In this document: positions 12,201-21,200 of the stretch, piece after piece
Numbering within the stretch: the first letter of the stretch is position 1
How the letters are laid out: each line of letters opens with the position of its first letter
The notes under the pieces: model-generated
The model's input: the letters and a program-made list of their open reading frames with translations, nothing else
What the model was told of the DNA's origin: nothing
Databases searched by the model: none
Translations under genes and position numbers: made by a program
From: Epithemia pelagica
Taxonomy: Eukaryota > Bacillariophyta > Bacillariophyceae > Surirellales > Surirellaceae
Reading direction: 5' to 3'
Assembly: GCA_946965045.2 (NCBI GenBank)
Contig: OX337236.1
Coordinates: 2,666,001 to 2,730,000 of the forward strand
DNA length: 64,000 nt

Positions 12201-15200
12201 CAAATCGGTCGCATTTCCTCACATGGGAACTCATAAATAAATCGCTGAATATGGTCGGACTCCTCACCCATGGAAAATTCCTTCATATCTGAACATTGGC
12301 CGTAGACATGATGATGTGTCGGGTTTTCAGGGAACATCGGTTCATACAGGAAAATTTCGATTTGAGCCATTCCTTGATAGCACTGGATCGTGTATTCAAA
12401 TGATTCGCCATGGGCCACTTCGTTTTGCTCGTCACACATATGATCCGTCGATTGAATCGTCTTGGTTGAATCATACGGTTTGTAGTATGCGGCGTACTTG
12501 CAAACAGGGTCATACCACCACAATTGCTCAACAGCAACAACCACAGCTGAGGAATTGTACGAAACGGCTTGAACTGGAATTTCCTCTTCGTCGGTCGCAA
12601 TATCAATGCTGTTATCTCCCGGAGGTGTGGCATCCTGAACGTACGGACAGACATCAGTAGGTGGCAAAGTTGGGACGGACGTTGGAACGCTGGTGGGTGT
12701 CAGTGTTGGGGCAGCTGTGGGTGCGTAACATTGGATATCCACGCTGAAATCTTTTATTCCGAGTGTTCCTTTTGGAATAACAATGAGAATACCGAATACA
12801 TCAGAAGGATAATGGTTGTGGGAAGACGAGAATACAAGAGTGAACTGGCGGATCACAACGTCAGAAATAGACTGCATATCCATCGTCTTCACATGATGAA
12901 TATGGACACCATTGTCAAGTAATTCGTTTTCTCGGTCTTCGTGATAGATTGGGATCTCAAAATTGCTTCCAGATAGTGTCATATTTGCGGGCCTTGATTC
13001 GTCCTTGTGTTCCAGTGTCATAAAACTGACTGTCACTTGTGCTGTATTTTTAGGAACTGATAGCGACCGATAAACGTGGATCGGCGAATTTCCAGCTATC
13101 ACCGCTGCGTCTATCTTATCGCCTTCATGCCCAAAACTTCCTGGGATCGCACCAATGTATTCTTCTACGCCATTTCCGTCTACCATGTCGTCAAACATAA
13201 TTTCGTGTACATTAACATCACTGCTTCTCGCAAGAACATCCACGCACTCTTCAAGTACTGGATACGGGCACCGTGGATTTTCAACACATTCAACCATGTA
13301 ACGGAAATGCTTGACATTGTCCGACGAGGATATCGCACACCCTTCTGGTGGATTGTGGTCGGCATCTTCACTGAATGATGAATCACGCACGTAGACATCG
13401 ATCTCGGCCATATCCTTCACACAGACAGCAGTATATCTTCCCACGTGACCATACGGAGTGTCCATATTCGTACCCTTCTTCTCGTTATAACACTCACTTC
13501 CAACGCCAGATTCCTCATTACCTGGCAGGTAGGTCGCCAACTCTTCCACCGTCGGCGCCAAATACTGAAACACATCCAACATAATTTCGTTATTGCCAGC
13601 TGCCGCAATTTTGACGAGACTATACTCCTCCTCTGACGCGGATGATTCCATGTGCACCGAGTCGGGACAGAACTTGCTCGGGCTACTACTTGGCATCGAG
13701 CTGGGAGACAAACTTGGGCTAGCGCTCGGCGATGAACTTGGACTGGCACTGGGTAATGCACTCGGGGAAGTGCTCGGTGGAGAGCTTGGAGTGTAGCATT
13801 GCATTGATACATGCATAGACTCAATGCCCACAATTCCATGTGCAACGCGGAACCCGACTTTGAGGACATCATGTGGGTAATGATGAGGCTGGAAATGTAG
13901 CCAGATCTTTCGGGCGTAATAATCTTCTGTCCCCCAATGTAAGTCCTCCACCTTCAAATAAACTTTGTTCGGCAGTTCGACATCGGAGTCTCCTTGTGGA
14001 ATTTTAACACGAGAATGCTTGTCGTCCAAACTCACAATAATATGGTGTGGTCTATTTTCAATCTTTTCGACAATGACAATCTCCATTCCGACTGTTTCCG
14101 TCTTGGACGGTACCCAAATGTTCTTGAAAAGCCAATACGGTGCAGGGATCAGAACTAAATGCTTGCGATCACCAATCTCTCCAGCAACCCCGTCGAGATA
14201 GGAGTCCACATGCTCCTGTAGCTTCATGTCTTCGGACAAGATCACGCCATGGCCGTTCTCTTCATAGAACGAATCACAATCGGATGGACCCGGATGCTCG
14301 CAGAAGTCGTACAGCATACATGGTACTTTGTATGAGAACTTTTTGACCTGCTCGCCCGATGAGGGGATGATATTTTCATGGCTGCAGTCCTCAGGTACGT
14401 CATGGACAACCGAGGTATATGTCGTGTCAAAGGCATATATATCAAAGTACGCGTATCCATATTCATCACACTTTGCCGTATACCGGTCAGAGCGACCATA
14501 TGGAACATTTGCACCACCGGTATGGCAGACTCTCGTCCCTCCAGAAGGTTCTTCAAAGTCAACCATTAAACCGCAAAGCGAAGTTTTCTTTACATGTTGG
14601 TGGACTTCGACTGTGACAGTCTCTTTATCCCAGGCATAAATCGTAATAAGATTGTGGAATGGTGCTGCTTCAGGTTCTCCAAGGAAAATTGCACTGTATG
14701 GGCATGTGTCACTCTTCTTCGAAGGCGAAGAAGAAGGACTACTGCTCGGAGACAAGGAAGGACTGCCGCTGGGCGACGAACTCGGAGATTCACTGGGTGA
14801 ATTAGATGGAGACTCGGACGGATGGACGCTATAGTCCACAGTAGGTGCCAATGATGGATTGGAACTCGGAGAGCTACTTGGACTAGAGCTCGGACTTGAA
14901 CTCGGCGATTCACTGGGAGATTCGGAGGGAGCCTCACTGTCAGACACCGAGGGCGCAGTAGATGGCGAATTGCTGGGAGAACTTGACGGTGATGCGCTGG
15001 GACTCGAACTCGGACTTGTGCTCGGTGATGATGATGGAGCTGAGCTTGGAGCACTACTAGGAGATTCTGAAGGAGAAACACTTGGTGAAGAAGAGGGCAA
15101 TGATGATGGACTTTCGCTTGGAGTGTTGCTTGGGCTCTCGCTTGGTTCCGAACTTGCAGTAATCGATGGAGCTGAAGAGGGCTCAGAACTCGGACTGGAA

Positions 15201-18200
15201 CTGGGCGAGGAACTAGGGCTTGAACTGGGTTCAAAACTTGGTAATGCACTTGGACTTGCACTTGGAGATGAACTTGGTGCTGCACTGGGACTTGCACTCG
15301 GCAACGAACTCGGTGACGAACTGGGAGAACTGCTTGGGGATGCAGATGGCTCAGAGCTTGGAGACGAACTTGGTTCCGAACTCGGAGATGAACTGGGAGA
15401 TGCACTCGGTGACATACTCGGAGATGAACTCGGAAGAGCACTGGGTGATTCACTCGGATTAGAACTAGGAGCATAACATTGCAAGTCCATGCTGTAGCTC
15501 AAAATTCCAAATTGCCAGCCATCATGGTGAGTGAAAAACGTGATGGTTACAACATTGTGCTGGTAGAACTTGGGTGTCAAATATACTTCCAAATGTAGGA
15601 TATGATATCCCGTATGTGCGTTCTCTTCCTTGACAAGACTTGCATGTAAACCATTCGAGTATGTCTTGGGATCATGCAGATTCGTAATATCCCAAATTTC
15701 ATGGTCATTGTCGTAACTCAAACCAATGCCTTCGTGTGCGTTAACATTCTTTACAATCAGACTGAAACGCGCGATCACAAGCTCCGTATAAGCTGGAATA
15801 TGCACACTCTTGGCCACCATAGTATGGTTCTTCTTCAAAACAGCAACAGGATGAGTTCCCCACATGCCATGGTATGTGTTCACCCATGTATCTACCTCAG
15901 CGTCACTATACATCGTCTCCGAAACAAACGTTGTACCGTCCGAATTGCTCGACAAGAAATCGTAACAATCCGGAACCTCCGGGTATGGACATCTCGGAGG
16001 GAGGTTACACGGAACTTTATATGAAAACTTTTTGATCTTTGACCATTCTTTCTCAATGAACTTCTCATGACAAGCATCATGAACGGAATCGGAATCAAGA
16101 GAAAGACCCGTAAACGTAATATCCCAAGCGTAAATATCAAACTTGGCAAATCCATCGTCACACTTGGCAGTGTAATTGTCGTGATGACCAAAGCCAACAT
16201 CCAATCCTCCATCTGCACAAACATATTTATCATCCAAGTCATGGTAATGTGTGAAAAAGGCACAAAGAGAACCCTCCTTCACATACTGATGAACTCCTGC
16301 CGTAACACTTTCGTTGTTCCAGGCATAAATGGTGATCAAAATGTCCAACGGATAGGCATTGGAATGCTCAATAACATACTTCGCGTCATACGGACATTCT
16401 TCTGTGGGTGTACTGCTTGGAGACGAACTGGGACTAGAGCTCGGCGATGTACTGGGAGAGGAGCTTGGTGAGCTGCTTGGCGAGGAACTCGGAGATGCGC
16501 TCGGTGAGCTGCTGGGAGCTGAGCTGGGGGAGGAACTAGGTGAACTACTCGGAGAGGAGCTGGGTGATCCACTAGGACTTGAACTTGGTGAGGAACTGGG
16601 TGAAGAACTAGGATTTTCACTGGAATACGATGGTTTCCAGCTCGGAGATGAACTAGGCACAGCGCTTGGACTCTCACTTGGCGAAGAACTAGGGCTTTCA
16701 CTTGGCGAGGAACTTGGACTTTCACTTGGAGAAGAACTGGGGTTCGAACTTGGGGACGAGCTGGGAACAGCACTGGGGGAAGCACTTGGACTCGAACTAG
16801 GGTTTGAACTGGGCGCAGAAGACGGCTCAGTACTTGGAGAATCAGATGGACTTTCACTTGGAGATGCCGATGGGGACTCAGACGGATGATCACTTGCAGT
16901 GATTGTAGGTTGGTTCGATGGTGAGTTACTCGGGGACTCTGATGGATGGACACTTGCCGTGATTGTTGGTAACATCGATGGCGAACTACTGGGACTGGAA
17001 CTCGGAGATGCACTAGGAGAAGAACTCGGAGATGCACTGGGAGAAGAACTCGGAGATGCCGAAGGTGGAGAACTGGGCAACGAAGAGGGACTTGCACTTG
17101 GACTGCTGCTAGGACTGCTGCTAGGTTCTGAACTCGACGTCATCGATGGAGGAGACGAAGGCTCAGAACTTGGACTGGAGCTAGGCGATGAACTAGGGTT
17201 GGAGCTGGGCTCTGAGCTTGGCGATGCACTGGGACTTGCGCTCGGCGACGAACTAGGTGATGAACTGGGAGAACTGCTTGGTGATGCAGATGGCTCAGAG
17301 CTTGGAGACGAACTTGGTTCCGAACTCGGAGATGAACTGGGAGATGCACTTGGTGACATACTCGGAGATGAACTCGGAAGAGCACTGGGTGATTCACTCG
17401 GATTAGAACTAGGAGCATAACATTGCAAGTCCATGCTGTAGCTCAAAATTCCAAATTGCCATCCGTCATGGTGTGCGAAAAACGTGATGGTTACAACATT
17501 CTCCTGGTAGAACTTGGGTGTCAAATATACTTCCAAATGTAGGATATGATATCCCTCAGGGACGTTCTCTTCCTTGGTAAGACTTGCATGTAAACCATTC
17601 GAGTATGTCTTGGGATCGTGGAGATTCGTAATATCCCAAATTTCTTCGTCATTGGAGAAACTAAAACCAATACCTTCGTGTGCGTTAACATTCTTTACAA
17701 TCAGACTGAACCGCGCGATCACAAGCTCCGTATAAGCTGGAATATGCACACTCTTGGCCACCATAGTATGGTTCTTCTTCAAAACAGCAACAGGATGAGT
17801 TCCCCACATGCCATGGTATGTGTTCACCCATGTATCTACCTCAGCGTCACTATACATCGTCTCCGAAACAAAGGTTGTACCGTCCGAATTGCTCGACAAG
17901 AAATCGTAACAATCCGGAACCTCCGGGTATGGACATCTCGGAGGGAGGTTACACGGAACTTTATATGAAAACTTTTTGATCTTTGACCATTCTTTCTCAA
18001 TGAACTTCTCATGACAAGCATCATGAACGGAATCGGAATCAAGAGAAAGACCCGTAAACGTAATATCCCAAGCGTAAATATCAAACTTGGCAAATCCATC
18101 GTCACACTTGGCAGTGTAATTGTCGTGATGACCAAAGCCAACATCCAATCCTCCATCTGCACAAACATATTTATCATCCAAGTCATGGTAATGTGTGAAA

Positions 18201-21200
18201 AAGGCGCAAAGAGAACCCTCCTTCACATACTGGTGAACTCCCGCTGTAACACTTTCGTTGTTCCAGGCATAAATGGTGATCAAAATGTCCAACGGATAGG
18301 CATTGGAATGCTCAATAACATACTTCGCGTCATACGGACATTCTTCTGTGGGTGTACTGCTTGGAGACGAACTGGGACTAGAGCTCGGTGATGTACTGGG
18401 AGAGGAGCTTGGTGAGCTGCTTGGCGAGGAACTCGGAGATGCGCTCGGTGAGCTGCTGGGAGATGAGCTGGGAGAGGAACTAGGTGAACTACTCGGAGCT
18501 GAACTGGGAGATGTACTGGGCGAGCTGCTGGGAGCTGAACTGGGAGATCCACTTGGAGATGCACTGGGATTAGCACTCGGTTCTGAACTGGGCGAGGAAC
18601 TAGGATTCTCACTGGAATACGACGGTTGCCAGCTTGGCGAGGAACTTGGTGAAGAACTGGGTAGAGCGCTCGGATTAGAACTTGGTGAAGAACTCGGATT
18701 ATGACTCGGAGAAGAACTCGGATCCGAGCTGGGTATTGAGCTGGGGGCAGAGCTTGGTGAAGAACTGGGCGAAGCACTTGGACTCGAACTAGGGTTTGAA
18801 CTGGGCGCAGAAGACGGCGCGGCACTTGGAGACTCAGATGGACTTTCACTAGGAGATGCCGATGGGGACTCGGATGGATGAACACTTGCAGTGATGGTAG
18901 GAGACATCGATGGCGAGCTACTCGGGGACTCCGATGGATGAACGCTTGAAGTGATTGTAGGTGAACTACTGGGACTGGAACTCGGAGATGCACTGGGAGA
19001 GGAACTCGGATACTCACTCGGAGAACTGCTTGGCGATGAAGATGGCTCGGAGCTTGGACGAATACTTGGAGATGAGCTTGGAGAAGAACTTGGGGACAAA
19101 CTCGGGGATGAACTTGGTTCCAAACTTGGGGATGAACTAGGAGATGCACTTGGTGACATACTCGGAGATGAACTCGGAAGAGCACTGGGAGATTCACTCG
19201 GATTAGAACTAGGAGCATAGCATTGCAAGTCCATGCTGTAGCTCAAAATTCCAAATTGCCATCCGTCATGGTGTGCGAAAAACGTGATGGTTACAACATT
19301 CTCCTGGTAGAACTTGGGTGTCAAATATACTTCCAAATGTAGGATATGATATCCCTCAGGGACGTTCTCTTCCTTGGTAAGACTTGCATGTAAACCATTC
19401 GAGTATGTCTTGGGATCGTGGAGATTCGTAATATCCCAAATTTCTTCGTCATTGGAGAAACTAAAACCAATACCTTCGTGTGCGTTAACATTCTTTACAA
19501 TCAGACTGAAACGCGCGATCACAAGCTCCGTATAAGCTGGAATATGCACACTCTTGGCCACCATAGTATGGTTCTTCTTCAAAACAGCAACAGGATGAGT
19601 TCCCCACATGACATGGTATGTGTTCACCCATGTATCTACCTCAGCGTCACTATACATCGTCTCCGAAACAAACGTTGTACCGTCCGAATTGCTCGACAAG
19701 AAATCGTAACAATCCGGAACCTCCGGGTATGGACATCTCGTAGGGAGGTTACACGGAACTTTATATGAAAACTTTTTGATCTTTGACCATTCTTTCTCAA
19801 TGAACTTCTCATGACAAGCATCATGAACGGAATCGGAATCAAGAGAAAGACCCGTAAACGTAATATCCCAAGCGTAAATATCAAACTTGGCAAATCCATC
19901 GTCACACTTGGCAGTGTAATTGTCGTGATGACCAAAGCCAACATCCAATCCTCCATCGGCACAAACATATTTGTCATCCAAGTCATGGTAATGTGTGAAA
20001 AAGGCGCAAAGAGAACCCTCCTTCACATACTGGTGAACTCCCGCTGTAACACTTTCGTTGTTCCAGGCATAAATGGTGATCAAAATGTCCAACGGATAGG
20101 CATTGGAATGCTCAATAACATACTTCGCATCATACGGACACTCTTCGGTAGGAGTGCTGCTCGGGGATGAACTGGGACTAGAGCTTGGCGATGTGCTGGG
20201 AGACGCACTTGGTGAGCTGCTGGGAGATGAGCTGGGAGAGGAACTAGGTGAACTACTCGGAGCTGAACTGGGAGATGTACTGGGCGAGCTGCTCGGAGCT
20301 GAACTGGGAGATGTACTGGGCGAGCTGCTCGGAGCTGAACTGGGAGACCCACTTGGTGATGCACTGGGACTAGCACTCGGTTCTGAGCTGGGTGTGGAAC
20401 TAGGATTCTCACTGGAATAGGATGGCTTCCAGCTCGGTGAAGAACTGGGGGACGAGCTGGGAATAGCACTGGGAGAAGAGCTTGGACTCGAACTTGGCGA
20501 TGAACTGGGAGACGAACTTGGACTCGCACTTGGTGAATCACTTGGACTCGAACTTGGGCTGTCACTGGGGCTAGAACTAGGCGATGAACTTGGCGAAGAA
20601 CTTGGTGTTGCGCTTGGAGATGAACTTGGGGATGCAGAAGGCTCCGCACTTGGTGACCCTGACGGACTTGCGCTTGGCTGGGAAGAAGGTGATTCCGAGG
20701 GATGAACGCTTTGAGTGATGGTAGGTTGGTTTGATGGCGAACTACTAGGTGACTCCGATGGATGGACGCTCCGAGTAATAGATGGAGGGGTCGACGGCAT
20801 CTCACTGGGGCTGGAACTGGGCTCGGCGCTGGGAGACGACGAAGGATTAGAACTGGGACTGCTGCTGGGAGAGTTCGACGGTGATTCACTAGGGCTGCTA
20901 CTCGGGGAACTACTTGGAGAAGAACTTGGACTCGTAGACGGCATCGAGCTTGGACTAGCACTTGGAATGGCACTCGGAGATGAGCTCGGACTCGAACTCG
21001 GATTGGCACTGGGGGAAGCACTTGGACTGCTCGACGGATTTTCACTCGATGCACTGGGTTTATTACTGGGCATTGAACTTGGCTCGGTACTTGGTTGCGC
21101 ACTCGGAGATGAGCTAGGACTCTCACTTGGTGAAGAACTAGGGCTTTCGCTAGGAGATTCACTGGGCGATGCACTGGGACTGCTGCTTGGATTGCTGCTG

